Source: Pneumocystis sp. 'macacae'
Lineage: Eukaryota > Ascomycota > Pneumocystomycetes > Pneumocystales > Pneumocystaceae
Length of the DNA stretch: 64,000 nucleotides
Assembly (NCBI GenBank): GCA_018127085.1
Contig: CM030722.1
Location: 124,001 to 188,000, forward strand
Direction of reading: 5' to 3'
Shown: piece after piece, positions 32,437-46,361 of the stretch
How positions within the stretch are numbered: position 1 is the stretch's first letter
Layout: each line of letters begins with the position of its first letter
Program-made: the position numbers and the translations under genes
Notes under the pieces: generated by a model
Told to the model about the DNA's origin: nothing
Seen by the model: only the letters and a program-made list of their open reading frames with translations
Database searches by the model: none

Positions 32437-35400
32437 ATGGGAGTTAAGTAAAAAAATATTAATAAATTAAGGATTATAGTGTTTAAAGTTGTTTTAGGGC
32501 AGGAGGAACACGTCTCGAACGACTTGTTTTATTGTTAGATACAGGATCAACACAGGTGATACGACAAACGGCAGCACATCAACTTGCAGCAATACAAAAG
32601 GATCATCCGCATGAATTGTACAATATTCTTGGAAAGATCATGCCACATATAAGATCTAAGTCATGGGATACTCGTATGGCTGCAGTTTTAGCGCTTAGTG
32701 TAGTCATAAAGCAAGTTCCTTTGTGGGATCCTGATATTGAAAGTATAAAACATGAAGAAGAATTAAACTCGTTTTCCGAAAAAGAAGGGAATATAAATGT
32801 TTTAAGAGATAATTTGGATGATGTTTTTAATTTTGAAACGTTTGATATATCTTTTGTCATTAAAAATGGACAAAAACTGCTTGGAAGTGATGGAAAAGTA
32901 TAGTTAATATTTACAGTTTTTATATTTACGCTTATAGGAATACGATTTCAATTCTTTTGATCTTTTTTCTGAGGAAAATCTGGCTTTTCAAAAGAAAAGT
33001 TTTCTTTCTAGACTTGGATTTGGAGAATACATTGATGGTTAGATATATCATTGGATTGATTTGTATGCTATTATACTTATATATATAGAAAATTTGATTA
33101 CAGTTTCTGATTTTGCCCAGCCTGTAAACGATGTTATGCTTAAACAACCTGATGATAATCATGTTTCATCTTTAATGAATAACACTACTCTTAGTGCTAG
33201 GCAAAGGAATGCCATGAAAAGGAAAGCCAAAAATAGTGCAAAAAACACTAGAATGAATAAGTTGTTATTTTATTCTAGTATATTCAAGTTAATGGTATAT
33301 AGAATGTGTATAACTAGTACACCTACTAATATTAAAAATGATGTATCTGAAGACACCATTTGTTCTGCGATATCAAGTATTAAGCAAGAGGAATCTCCTG
33401 AATCTATTTCGACTAATTTGCATTCGTTGACATCGTGTATTGTTGAAAATAAATCGTTATCTGTAAAAAATTCTACTGAAAATTTAGATTGGCCATTTAA
33501 AAAGATCAGTGAAATATTGAAAGTAGATCTTTTTCATCCTTGTTGGGAAATACGTCATGGAGCAGCAATGGGCTTACGGGAAATTATTAAGATCCATGGA
33601 AAGGGAGCGGGACGCATAGTAGGATTATCGAAAGTTGAAAATAATAAAAAAAATAAAATATGGTTTGAAGATGTTGCTTGTAAATTGACATGTATTTTTG
33701 CTCTGGACCATTTTGGTGACTATATATCTGATCAAGTAGTTGCACCTGTTAGGGAATCTGTTTCACAAACGCTTGGTGCTTTGCTTGTACATGTGGATTC
33801 TGAATCTGTTTTAGCAGTATATAGGATACTTTACCGTTTAATATTTCAACAAGATATGAGTATTGAAAGTAGGGTTTGGGAAATTGCACATGGAGGAATG
33901 CTTGGATTGAAATATCTTGTTGCAGTGCGTAGAGATGTTGTTTTTCAATCGGATGAGATGTTTAATGGTATTATTCAGGCTGTTTTTTATGGGTTAAAAA
34001 ATTATGATGATGATGTTAGATCTGTTTCTGCTGCTATTCTTTCTCCAATTGCTTCTGAATTTATCGAAAATAGACTCAATTTTGTAAATGATTTAATGAA
34101 TACTTTATGGATGTGTCTTTCAGAGCTTCGCGATGATTTAAGTACAAGTACTGTTAATATTATGGATTTGCTTTCTAAATTATGTTCATCTCAAAAGGTT
34201 ATTGATATTATGAAAAATAATGCAGTTTTGGATGAAAGGTAAATTATATTTTTATTTTGAAATTGTTTATTTATTTATAGTCATTCATTTTCTTCTCTCG
34301 TGCCTAAATTGTTTCCATTTTTGCGTCATGCAATTACAGATGTTCGAAAAGCAGTTATTAAAGCTCTTCAAAAGTTCAGTAATTTCGAAAATGATGAATT
34401 CAAAAATTGGATAGATGGAAAAGCTTTAAGACTTATCTTTCAAAATATGTTAGTTGAACAGAATATTGAAATTCTTAATTCTACTTTAGATTTATGGAAT
34501 ATGATTGTTTCATCAATAAGACCAAATGTTAGTCTTCGATTTTATATGGAATATTCGTCTCATTTATTGCCTAGTATTGAGCTTCTAATGACACCAATAG
34601 GGATACCGCGTCATCCATATCCTATGGAAGTTCCATTTTTAGATCCATTTGGGAATTTAAATATATTCACAAGTCCTACAAAAGATACTATAAATTCAGA
34701 TAAAAATCTAAATAAAAGACAAAGTAAAAAACAGGGTCACTATGTCTCTCATAATATTGATAAGCCTATGATACAAGGCGATATAGATCTTCTTGGTACT
34801 GAAGTTATTTTTGAGTCTAGAGTAGTATCTGCTAAAGCCTTAGGGTCTTTGATCGCTAAGTTTCCAGAAGATGTAATTTTTTGAAATATTATTAATTATG
34901 AAATTAATTTTTTTAGAAAATAAATGAAATTATAACTTATTTGTTGAAATATTTCTCATCTCCTTTTTCAACTCCGCGATTTTTAACAGCTATAGTATTT
35001 CAAAGTTTTTGTTTAAATATCGGAAATAAGCCATCCTTTTTAACATTTGTTCAAAAGCAGTTTACGGATATTCTTAATGATCAATTACCTAGCATGTTTG
35101 CAAATCTTGTACCATATATGAAAATTCTTCGAAGTCAATGTTATGCTTTGTGTAATACTTTTATTGAAAATGGTAACTTAGAACCTTCAGATATTCCACA
35201 TATTTCTATGGTTGTTCAAGGCGAGGTTAATGCTGGTTCAGATGCATTTAGTTTAAAAGATGCTGAAAAAATTGTTGATGATGACTTTAATAGGCTACAA
35301 AATATGATTCTACCTATATATAAAGCTCATGCATATAAGACTCTTGTAGAGGCTCAGAAAAATGTCAGAGATGCTATTAAGATTGCTAAAAATGCAAAGT

Positions 35401-38400
35401 TTTTAAATGATGTTCAGATTATGGCAGCAATAGCATGCACGCTTGTATCTACTAAAGAATTGCCTAAAAAGTTAAATCCCATTATTAGGGCAATTATGGA
35501 CAGTATAAAGGTTATATTTTTTCCCTATGAATATAAATATTGAATTGATTGTTTTTAATAGAATGAGGAGAGTTTAGTATTGCAAACACATTCTGCAAAA
35601 TCATTGACTGACTTGGTTGATTTATGTGCGTCATCACATCCGGGGGCTATAGATAAACTTATTAATAATTTATGTACATTTCTTTGTCTTGATACATCTG
35701 AAATACCTGAATTTTATTGCAATAAAACTCTCCAAAAATGCATTTTATCATTAAAAAAAGATCAGGAGGATCAATGTTCAAAAGATATTTCTTATGAAAA
35801 GAATTCAAAAGAAGTTTACATTAAGAAAAATGGAGCAAGATTGGTTTTAATTAATATAGCTAAAACTTTTGGTAAAAATTTATTTGAAAAAATACCAAGA
35901 TTATATGCGTGTATTTTTAAGTCTATAGAGCTTGTATTTAACGGTAAGTAGTGTATGGTTGTTTGAATTTATTTTTATTAGTGTATAGAGGATTCTGGTC
36001 TTCTTAAAGATGTTAATGAGCAAAATTCTGTTCTTGGACAAAATATTATAGATGGATTATCAATTTTAAGGATTTTGGTTTCATATTTTAGTGAATCATT
36101 GTATCCTTTAGTAAGTTTATTTTTTTTAAAGGAATATTACAATATTATAGGTTATCTCTCATTTTAAAACTATACTTAAGGCTCTTGAATGCGAATTTTC
36201 TGTTGTGCGTTATGCTGCAGCAAGATGTCTTGCAACTATCTGTAGTGTAATTACTATTGAGGCAATGAATGAAGTTATTTCTCATGTTTTGCCTCTTTTA
36301 AAGGATGCAGATAATGTAATAAGAAGACAAGGAGCAGTGGAATTAATATATCGTATATTTTCTAGAAAGTTTGCCAAGACTGATATAATATTGTAGATCT
36401 TGTTCAAATAATGGGCACAAACATGTTACCATATGTTGTGTTTTTTATAATCCCTGTATTAGGTCGTATGAATGATTCAGACAATGATATTAGGGTTTTC
36501 TCAACAACAACTTTTGCTGCTTTAGTTAAACTTGTTCCATTGGAGGTTGTTGTCATATAATATTTTAATTTATTTAACCATAGCAGTCTGGAATACCAGA
36601 TCCGCCTGGGATTTCTGATGAACTTTTAAAAAATCGTGATTCTGAACGAAAATTTATATCACAAATTTTGGATGGCAGTAAAGTTGAGCCTTTTCTTATT
36701 CCTGAATGTATTAAAGCTAATTTGAGGAAATACCAGCAAGAGGGTGTTAACTGGTTGGCTTTTTTAAATAGGTATCAATTACATGGTATTCTTTGTGATG
36801 GTAATTATTCACATTCTTTATTTTTGTTGTAAGAATTATTAGATATGGGTCTTGGAAAAACATTGCAATCAATTTGCATTATAGCTAGTGATCATTTTTT
36901 TAAAAATCAGGAGAATGCATTAGAATTTAAAAAAATTCAACCCATTCCTTCTTTAATCATATGTCCTCCTACTTTATGTAGGCATTGGCAACATGAGTTT
37001 TCAACTTATGCACCATTTATGAAAACTCTTATTTATGGTGGAAGTCCTTTTGAACGTGTAAAACTTAGGGATTCTTTTGAAAAATATGATATTATTATTA
37101 CTTCATATGATATTTGTCGTAATGACAGTGAAGAATTCTCTAAGAGAAATTGGAATTATTGTGTTTTGGACGAAGGACATATTATAAAAAACGCAAAAGC
37201 AAAACTTACTAAAGCTATTAAACTCATTAAAGCTAATTACCGATTGATTTTGTCAGGAACACCTATACAAAATAATATTTTAGAGCTTTGGTCTTTGTTT
37301 GACTTTCTTATGCCAGGTTTTTTAGGTACACAGAAAAGTTTTCATGAAAGGTTTGTGAAACCTATAGCTGCTAGTCGTGATAGCAAAGTTTCGTCTCGAG
37401 AACAAGAAGCAGGTGTGTGTTAATATTGAGTTTTTATAATTTTCATGTTTTTATAGGTGCTCTTGCTCTTGAAGCTTTACATAAACAAGTCCTTCCATTT
37501 CTTCTAAGACGATTGAAAGAAGACGTGCTTGATGATTTGCCTCCTAAAATTATACAAGACTATTATTGTGATTTAAGCTCAATTCAAAAGCAGCTTTATG
37601 AAGATTTCGTTAAAATACAGATTCCAGAAGTTATAAAACATTTTAAAGGAGAAAAAGTAGAAAAAAAATTACATATTTTCCAAGCACTTCAATATATGAG
37701 AAAATTGTGCAATTCCCCTGCATTAGTTTTGAATAAAAAGCATCCTCAATATGAGAAAATTAATATGCAATTACAAAAGCAGAATTTAAATATTTATGAT
37801 ATTGAACATTCACCAAAATTAATGGCTCTTCACAATTTACTCTTAGATTGTGGAATATGTCTAAATGATGATACTTTAGGTATACAAGCCAATCAGCATC
37901 GTGCTCTTATTTTTTGTCAACTTAAAGATATGTTGGATATGATTGAAAATCAAGTATTTAAAAAACTGCTCCCTAATGTATTATATTTGAGACTTGATGG
38001 CGATACTGATGTAAAGCAAAGATATGAAATTGCTCATAAGTTTAATTCAGATTTTTCAATAGATGTTTTATTGCTTACTACTCATGTTGGAGGTTTAGGG
38101 CTTAATTTAACAGGCGCTGATACTGTAATATTTGTAGAGCATGATTGGAATCCGATGAAGGATCTTCAAGCAATGGATAGGGCTCATCGGATTGGCCAAA
38201 AGAATGTCGTTAATGTATATCGTTTAATAACAAAAGGGACTTTAGAAGAAAAAATTATGAGGTATTTTGTTAAGAATCTATATCTGTATCTAATTCCTTT
38301 AGCTTGCAAAGATTTAAATTGAATATAGCATCCTCTATAATTAATCAACAGAATTTTGGTTTATCTACTATGGATACTAATCAGATACTTGATCTTTTTA

Positions 38401-38597
38401 CTACAAGTCAGGAAGAACAGTTTTCAGATACTCAAAATTCTAATAAAATAGATATATTGGATAGTGAAGGTAATTTATTGCAAAAAAATCATAAAAATGT
38501 TCTTGAAAATTTGGATAATCTTTGGGATTCGACACAATACGAAGAATCATATGATTTGGATGAATTTATATCATCGTTGCCTTCTATTGATAAATAA
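32437..38597 (+). CDS. MOT1: TATA-binding-protein-associated ATPase Mot1/BTAF1
   Basis: A long multi-exon gene. Exon 1 (32437..32447) gives MGVK, joined to exon 2 at 32498: AGGTRLERLVLLLDTGSTQ, the conserved Mot1 N-terminus. HEAT repeats follow (RSKSWDTRMAAVLALS, HPCWEIRHGAAMGLREI). The C-terminal Swi2/Snf2 ATPase shows DMGLGKTLQSICII restored by splicing at 36844, LDEGHIIKN (Mot1-type DEGH box), LILSGTPIQNNILELW, LLTTHVGGLGLNL and AMDRAHRIGQ. Mot1 uses ATP to strip TBP from DNA and redistribute it among promoters. The total is about 1,800 residues over roughly 15 exons; introns are mostly 38-60 bp. A 42-bp intron is likely at 33262..33303, where the open frame is hydrophobic and unlike the family. 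The tail is acidic. Confidence 0.93.
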
Positions 38598-39030
38598 TGG
38601 ATTTTTATTGATTTTTGTGGTTGTATGTAATATATAATGATAATGTATGATGTAGCTATTGATGAATTAAATAATCATAATAGATTATTTTTAAATGTTT
38701 TATAAGAAAAATTATTTTTACTTATAAAGTACTATAAAATTAATCTTTTCATCTTTGGATTTAGTAATTATTTAGATATCTTCAATTTTTCTAATAAATC
38801 ATTAAAAAATCTTGGAATATTTTTTAATATTCAATTTTCGATTTTTATTTTAAGAATTGATTGTTAGACATATTTATCTTAAAGGCAAATGCTGTGATTT
38901 GTTTTAATACGCTTATAATCTCACACGATATTAACACTCATTAAACGATATTTAAACAAGAATTAAGAAATTGAGAAAAGGTTTTAATAATAATATAGTA
39001 TTAAGTATTTGACTTCTAAATAGTATAAAG
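38598..39030. other. intergenic region, nothing recognised
   Basis: 433 bp, AT-rich, between MOT1 and the membrane protein gene on the same strand; should contain a terminator and a promoter. Confidence 0.45.
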
Positions 39031-39858
39031 ATGAATATTTATTTTAAATTTGTTTTTATTTTATTTATTTCGTGTTTATTTTCGACTATTTTATATGCTG
39101 TTTCTTGGCCATATTTTTCAAAAAGCTCGAATGTTATATTAAATGCGATTTCATCCACATCTTTGATACATATATTGATTCTTAAAATTGTAGAAGTTTT
39201 GTTCTATTTTATGACTAAAGATATACATGGTAAGTTTATTTCGTATTTTTATTTTTAATTTTTGACTAAGATCTTAGACACGATTTTTCTCGTTTTTATT
39301 GCGAGAATTCCGTGGCTTTATATATGTTGTTTGTTGTTTTCATCTCCTTTATGGATATTATTGTTACTTGTTGCTGCTGATATGTATATTTTATCTCTTC
39401 CTTTCTATCTTCTATCCTATCATCAACATAACTTACTCATTAATAAGAAGGAGGATAAAATTCCAAGTCGATTCAATAAAGATGGTGTTCTCACTGTTCT
39501 CTTATCTTTGTTGGTTTCGTCGATTCATAGTATTATTGTCTATGTTGTTTCAAAATTGATTTTGCTACCTTTATCATTGTTTTATTTTAATTCGCAGCTT
39601 CTTATTGCACCTATTCCACTTCCAGTGTTGATCTTTTTCTTTTTTCCATTAGGCTTTAGTGTACAAAAAATTATTTTATCACTTGGCTCATTAAAGGCTT
39701 TTTTATATATAACTTTTGTGACATCATGGGTAACTATAACATATTTTTTCTTGTTTATCCAGGGTATTAGTTTGGATACTGTTCTTGTTTCTTTAACTAC
39801 CTTTTGGTTGGCTAATCTTATTTCTCTTTTTGCCGTGGTTTTGTGTTTTAAATCATAG
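39031..39858 (+). CDS. multi-spanning membrane protein, unrecognised
   Basis: Two exons joined from MTKDIH to DTIFLVFIARIPWLYI across an intron of about 55 bp that starts GTAAGT near 39229 and ends at the AG before ACACG at 39281; the product is about 257 residues. It has six or so hydrophobic segments: MNIYFKFVFILFISCLFST (N-terminal, may be a signal anchor), HILILKIVEVLFYFM, IPWLYICCLLFSSPLWILLL, a helix pair after a short basic loop (NKKEDKIPSRFNKDG), and two more near the C-terminus. I do not recognise the family. The loop charge pattern suggests an ER or vacuolar protein, but this is only a guess. Confidence 0.65.
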
Positions 39859-40269
39859 TCATTCGTTGATCATTCAACAAGCATATTTTTAACACATACA
39901 TTTATTTTTTAACTATTTATATTTCCATATTTTTTGTATAGACACATGTTTTTATTAAATATCATATTTATTATTTGTTTTAAAAGTTTGAAGCAAAATA
40001 ATCATTAAATTAAAATAAATTTTACGAGTTTTATATATTTTTTTTGCGAAAGAGATAAATTTGTATAAAAATCCGTAGGGAATAAAGAATTATTAAATCG
40101 TCTTTTTATTTTCTTGGTTTAGATAACAACCCTAATCTATATTAACTAGGTTTTGCAAATAAGTCACATTGGACAGTCGGGTTCGTGTTAGACATCGAAA
40201 ATATTGTTTATGAAAAGATTTAAAAGGAGATAGTTAGAATAAATCTTTTTAAGGGTGTTTTAATAATTA
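39859..40269 (+). promoter_or_regulatory. RPS3 promoter region with HomolE/HomolD-like boxes
   Basis: 411 bp upstream of RPS3. AACCCTAA at 40128..40135 resembles the HomolE/telobox type, and AAGTCACA at 40161..40168 differs by one base from the fission-yeast HomolD core CAGTCACA. Their order and roughly 30-bp spacing, about 100 bp before the start codon, match fission-yeast ribosomal protein promoters. The first half of the region shows nothing. Confidence 0.5.
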
Positions 40270-41405
40270 ATGACAACTCAACTTATAAGTAAGAAAAGGA
40301 AGGTAGGTTTTTTTTTCATGTTTTTATTGGATTTTGAAGCCAAAATGATAAAATATAATCAAAAAATCAAGAAATTAATGATAAAATGATGAGGCTCATT
40401 CTATCTGGCACCTCTTGTCTTAGAGTAAATTTTATACTAATTTATTCAATGAACACAAAAAGAATGCTGATTTGTTTTTTTTAATTTTGTGCTTCAGATT
40501 TAGAACAAATTTGGGATTTCTGTTTTAATAGTATTAATAATGGTTAGTTTGTTGCAGATGGTGTGTTTTTTGCTGAGCTGAATGAGTTTTTTACACGTGA
40601 GCTTTCGGCAGAAGGCTATTCTGGTACAGAAGTTCGTGTAACACCTAGTAGAACAGAAATTATTATCCGTGCAACACATACTCAGGATGTTCTTGGAGAG
40701 AAAGGAAGGCGTATTCGTGAATTAACGTCTCTTATTCAAAAACGATTTAAGTTTCCAGAAGGAAGTGTTGAGCTTTATGCGGAGAAAGTTCAAAATCGGG
40801 GACTCTGTGCAGTTGCACAATGTGAAAGTTTAAGATATAAATTGCTAGCAGGCTTGGCTGTTCGACGAGCAGCATATGGTGTTCTAAGATTTATTATGGA
40901 GTCTGGTGCAAAAGGCTGTGAAGTTGTCATTTCTGGGAAACTTCGTGCTGCTCGTGCAAAATCAATGAAGTTTACTGATGGATTTATGATTCATTCTGGT
41001 ATTCATTGCTGTTTTTTGTATAATTTTAATATTATTTCTCTTAGGGCAACCGTCACGTGATTTTATTGATTCTGCAACACGACATGTACTACTTCGACAA
41101 GGTAAATCATAAATCGTTATTATATGACTTTTTATGTGCTGAGCAAATGTTCAGCATTTTTATTTCTTGAATAATTTCATACTGATTAATGAACAGGTGT
41201 TTTAGGAGTAAAAGTTAAAATTATGTTAAACGAAAGTATTACACGTAAATCTTTACCGGATTCTGTTTTAGTCATTGAGCCTAAACCTGAAGAACAGATT
41301 GGTCAGCCATCAAGTGAGGATTTTTCACGTCCATTACCCTCTGAGTTAGCTCAGCAACCGCTTTATCGGGTTCATCCATCTCATTCACAAGCAGATGTGT
41401 ATTAA
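40270..41405 (+). CDS. RPS3: 40S ribosomal protein uS3
   Basis: Four exons. Exon 1 is 40270..40306 ([12 protein letters not shown]), then a 251-bp intron (40307..40557), then the body from [16 protein letters not shown], and small introns after MIHSG and after VLLRQ. The KH domain ([20 protein letters not shown] followed by VLGEKGRRI) and the RPS3 core ([52 protein letters not shown]) are complete. uS3 lines the mRNA entry channel of the 40S subunit and has an AP-lyase activity in several eukaryotes. The donor of intron 1 that gives the right frame is GTTTTT; an upstream GTAGGT would shift the frame. Codon use is typical of a highly expressed gene. Confidence 0.95.
40380..40476 (+). ncRNA. 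possible C/D-box snoRNA in RPS3 intron 1
   Basis: The intron is five times longer than most here. It contains a box C (ATGATGA, 40386..40392) and a box D (CTGA, 40467..40470) directly flanked by a 6-bp terminal stem (GATAAA / TTTGTT, two G-U pairs). Internal CTAA and AATGAAC could serve as D' and C'. The size of about 97 nt fits. No rRNA target was matched by eye, so this remains a candidate. Confidence 0.5.
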
Positions 41406-41538
41406 TTGTTTTTTTCTTTAAAAAATATATTTTTTATTCAAATGTTTCATTTATGCATTGTTATTTTTTGCCTTTTCTGATATTACTTATGATTGCGATT
41501 CCAACGCTCATTAAAATTGTCATTTTGTAAGATTAATT

Positions 41539-42624
41539 ATGACAGTGTTTTTGAAGGAAGAAATAGGGAAAATTAAATTAAGTATTCCTTCTACAGACAC
41601 GGTACTATATGTCTTTCTTTCGGTTTTAATAGTTGCTTTTTAGGTCTTAGATCCAAAACCATACACAGTTTATCTGTTACATGTGCAGTTAGCAGTACAG
41701 TTCTACGTGCTAAAAAAGAGATATTCAGAATTTCGTATACTTCATGAAGAGCTTTTGGAAGTGACAGGACGTGTACCTCCTGTGGAATTTCCACCAAAGC
41801 ATTATTTATTGAATGTTTTATCAAAACCATCAATAATCGAAGAACGTCGTAGAAAACTTGAAACATATGTTGTGACGATTCAATGTGTAGAAGATGCATG
41901 TTGGAGATTGAGTCCTTCTTGGAGGCAGTTTTTAAGGCTTCCTGTTTATGCATTTGAACAACATATTAATTTAATTGATAATTCAATAATACAATGTCCT
42001 GATCAACCATGGATACGCATGTTTCATCAGACGAAATTGCTTCTTCAAGAAGTTAAACGTGATATATCTAGACAAAGATATTCAGATAGTATAACTACAT
42101 CTCAGGCAGTTTGGACTGCCTCTATGAGGGATTTTTCGAAGGTTCGGGAGATACTGGAGCGATTGGATCAAGATCTTAACGATACAAATACTGGTATAAC
42201 TATTGAGGAGAGAGAATTATGGCGTAGAAAGGATTTACTTCATGATATGAAACGAGAATGTGATTTTTTAGAACATATTATTTATGCTAATAAACAAATT
42301 AAACATGATATGCCGTTAGTGGCTCAATCATGGCAGGACCATAAGCAAATTTCATTGCATAATACAAGCAGAATACCAGAAACAGGAAGGACACGTGAAT
42401 TGAATAGTATAGGATTGATTCATTTGCAAAAAGACATTCTTGCAGAGCAAGATGAGCAGTTGACTTCTTTTTTACCTATTTTAAGGGAACAGAAAGACAT
42501 GGCAGCAGCAATTTCCGATGAATTGGATATACAAAATGATATGTTAAAAGAATTGGATGAAAGTGTTCAAAAAACTAATATAAAACTCAAATTTGTGAAG
42601 AAGAAATGTGAGCAACTGAAATAA
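41539..42624 (+). CDS. VAM7: vacuolar SNARE Vam7 (PX domain + Qc SNARE)
   Basis: Two exons, join(41539..41601, 41644..42624), 347 residues. The N-terminal PX domain includes YTVYLLHVQLAVQFYVLKKR, then RYSEFRILHEELLE and the proline-rich PPKHYLLN loop, and LSPSWRQFLRLPVYAF. The C-terminus carries a SNARE motif from about LNSIGLIHLQKDILAEQDEQ to the end, with the zero-layer Gln in ISDELDIQNDMLKELD, and no transmembrane anchor. That is the Vam7 arrangement: a soluble Qc-SNARE brought to vacuoles by PI3P, acting with HOPS in homotypic fusion. YMR1 in this window encodes the PI3P phosphatase that would oppose its recruitment. Convergent with the ING gene, 68 bp apart. Confidence 0.88.
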
Positions 42625-42692
42625 TAGGTTTGTTCTATATATCGTATGTATAAATACTTAAAATTACTACGTATGCAGATAGTATATTTTCA

Positions 42693-43532
42693 TCACTTCT
42701 TTTGTTTATGCTTGATAGCAAGTGCACATCTGTTATTTAGATACAGTTTGTTTGGAAATGATATACTTACTCATTTGAACATGTCCATTTGCCTTTAGGG
42801 GCTGATGTGATATTGACGCAGTCCCAATGGAACCATTCTTTTGCACACTGATTATAATTAAAATAAAAATTCCGGAATAATAAGCAATACATTATGATTA
42901 TCGCATGCGATCATTTGTCCATAGGATATTTGATTACAAAAACAATATCTCGGTTCTGTAGTAGATTTATCACGACGTTGTTTTTTTTTAGATGGTGAAG
43001 GCTCTTTTGTATTTTGAACTTTTATTGTTTTTTCTGTTGCCTTTCCATTTTGGCTTCTTAACCATGCTTCTTTTAGCTTTTGCAATGTTTGATTAATAGT
43101 ATAAAGATGTTGCTTAACCTGAATTTCTTAGATTTTTTAATCAATAATAATTAATATACTGTTTTGTAGAGTTTATCTGCCTCTGAAAGAGTAATAGAAC
43201 GGTTTTGTGTAGATGTTTTTAGGAGCTGTGCCATTTTTATGTATTGTTCTGGATGGTTTGTTGATACAGTCAAAGCGATTTCATCAAGCTGGTTTACACA
43301 AACTATTAGAGTTATTTCCTGAATGAAGTAATTGAAAATTTTACATATACTTTCATCGTCGAGTTGTCGTATCAGTTGTAATGAACGTAAAAGGTCAACA
43401 GGAAGATGTTCTGTAACTACTGTTTTTAGGTCTTTTTCAACGAAAGAAAAAGAAAGTATGAAAATACCATCGCTAAATGCAGACAAAACGTCTTCTGACG
43501 TTTCAGTCGAGTCTTCTAGGTTTTCCAGGTTT
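42693..43532 (-). CDS. ING-family PHD-finger protein (Yng/Png type)
   Basis: Minus-strand gene with about six exons; the 5' end is not resolved and the coordinate given is the first clear exon (NLENLEDSTETSEDVLSAFS). The N-terminal ING helices include FSDDLKTVVTEHLPVDLLRS and LQLIRQLDDE, followed by a basic linker (SPSKKKQRRDK) and a C-terminal PHD finger: YCFCNQISYGQMIACDNHNC, then EWFHWDCVNIT and KWTCSNEC. The last zinc pair has C-x3-C spacing as I recall for yeast Yng1/Yng2 and is completed only by the terminal splice (GTAAGT donor). ING proteins read H3K4me3 and anchor histone acetyltransferase or deacetylase complexes. Which paralogue is unclear. An upstream non-coding or very short first exon probably exists before 43700. 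Confidence 0.78.
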
Positions 43533-43767
43533 CTTTAATTGGATTTTTTATTATTGAAAAAATAAACTGAAATTATGTTAGCACTCGATGTGTTTCTACG
43601 GCAAGGATATTAAGCTTAAGTAAACGATATAGAAAAGATATTAAAAAGGTATTACATATTTTAATAATCCATCTATCATTTTAATATTTTAGTCAAAGAT
43701 TGGCATTAATATACATATTTAGACAATTTAAAATCTTATCATAATAATTGGTATGTGTTGTATAAAA

Positions 43768-45712
<1,945 letters not shown>

Positions 45713-46361
45713 ACTTTTTATATAATCTAGGAATTATACTTTTTATATCGTTTTTTGTTTTAAAAACGCCAGATTTTTAGTGGAATTAACTATAAACAAA
45801 ACTCTCCGAAAACAATTAGCTAATTTTAACCAATTTTTTTCAAAAATATTTGATTTAAGAGTTTCTTTTTTTCTGAATTATTTTTTCTTGTCATTTGACG
45901 TCGTAACCATGGCAAAAAATACAAACCAGCCATAACGGATAATAAATGATAACAAAATATAACCGAGGAATAATAAATAAATCTGTTAGAACACAAAGGA
46001 TCTGCTTAATATGTATTTGTATATGGCTGATAATTTAATATATAATTTTTGTATCGTCTTAGTACTTAATATCCCAAAATATTCTGTTACCATAGTAACT
46101 CTATAATGAAGTTTAGGTTAAAGGGTTATCTTTTTTTGAAAAAGAAAATATAAAACCTAATATTATGAAATTATAGTATTTTGTTTTTTTGTTTTTTATG
46201 TATTTTAAAAATGTTTTGAAGTTTTGTACTAAACATGCAGTTCAATAAAAATTAATTGTATGTTTATGTAAGAAAATCATAATTATCCTTAGATTATAAA
46301 TATGTAATTATTGAAATAACATAAAAACGTGTTACTGTATCTCTAAACAATTATTTGTGCA
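45713..46361. other. intergenic region, nothing recognised
   Basis: 649 bp between the stop of the MRH receptor gene and the start of the forkhead gene, both minus strand. AT-rich; it must contain the forkhead promoter. No RNA gene seen. Confidence 0.45.

Noticed and set aside
41591..41953. 120-residue minus-strand ORF inside VAM7
   Set aside because: Antisense to the PX domain; composition follows the complement of the sense codons and no family pattern is visible.
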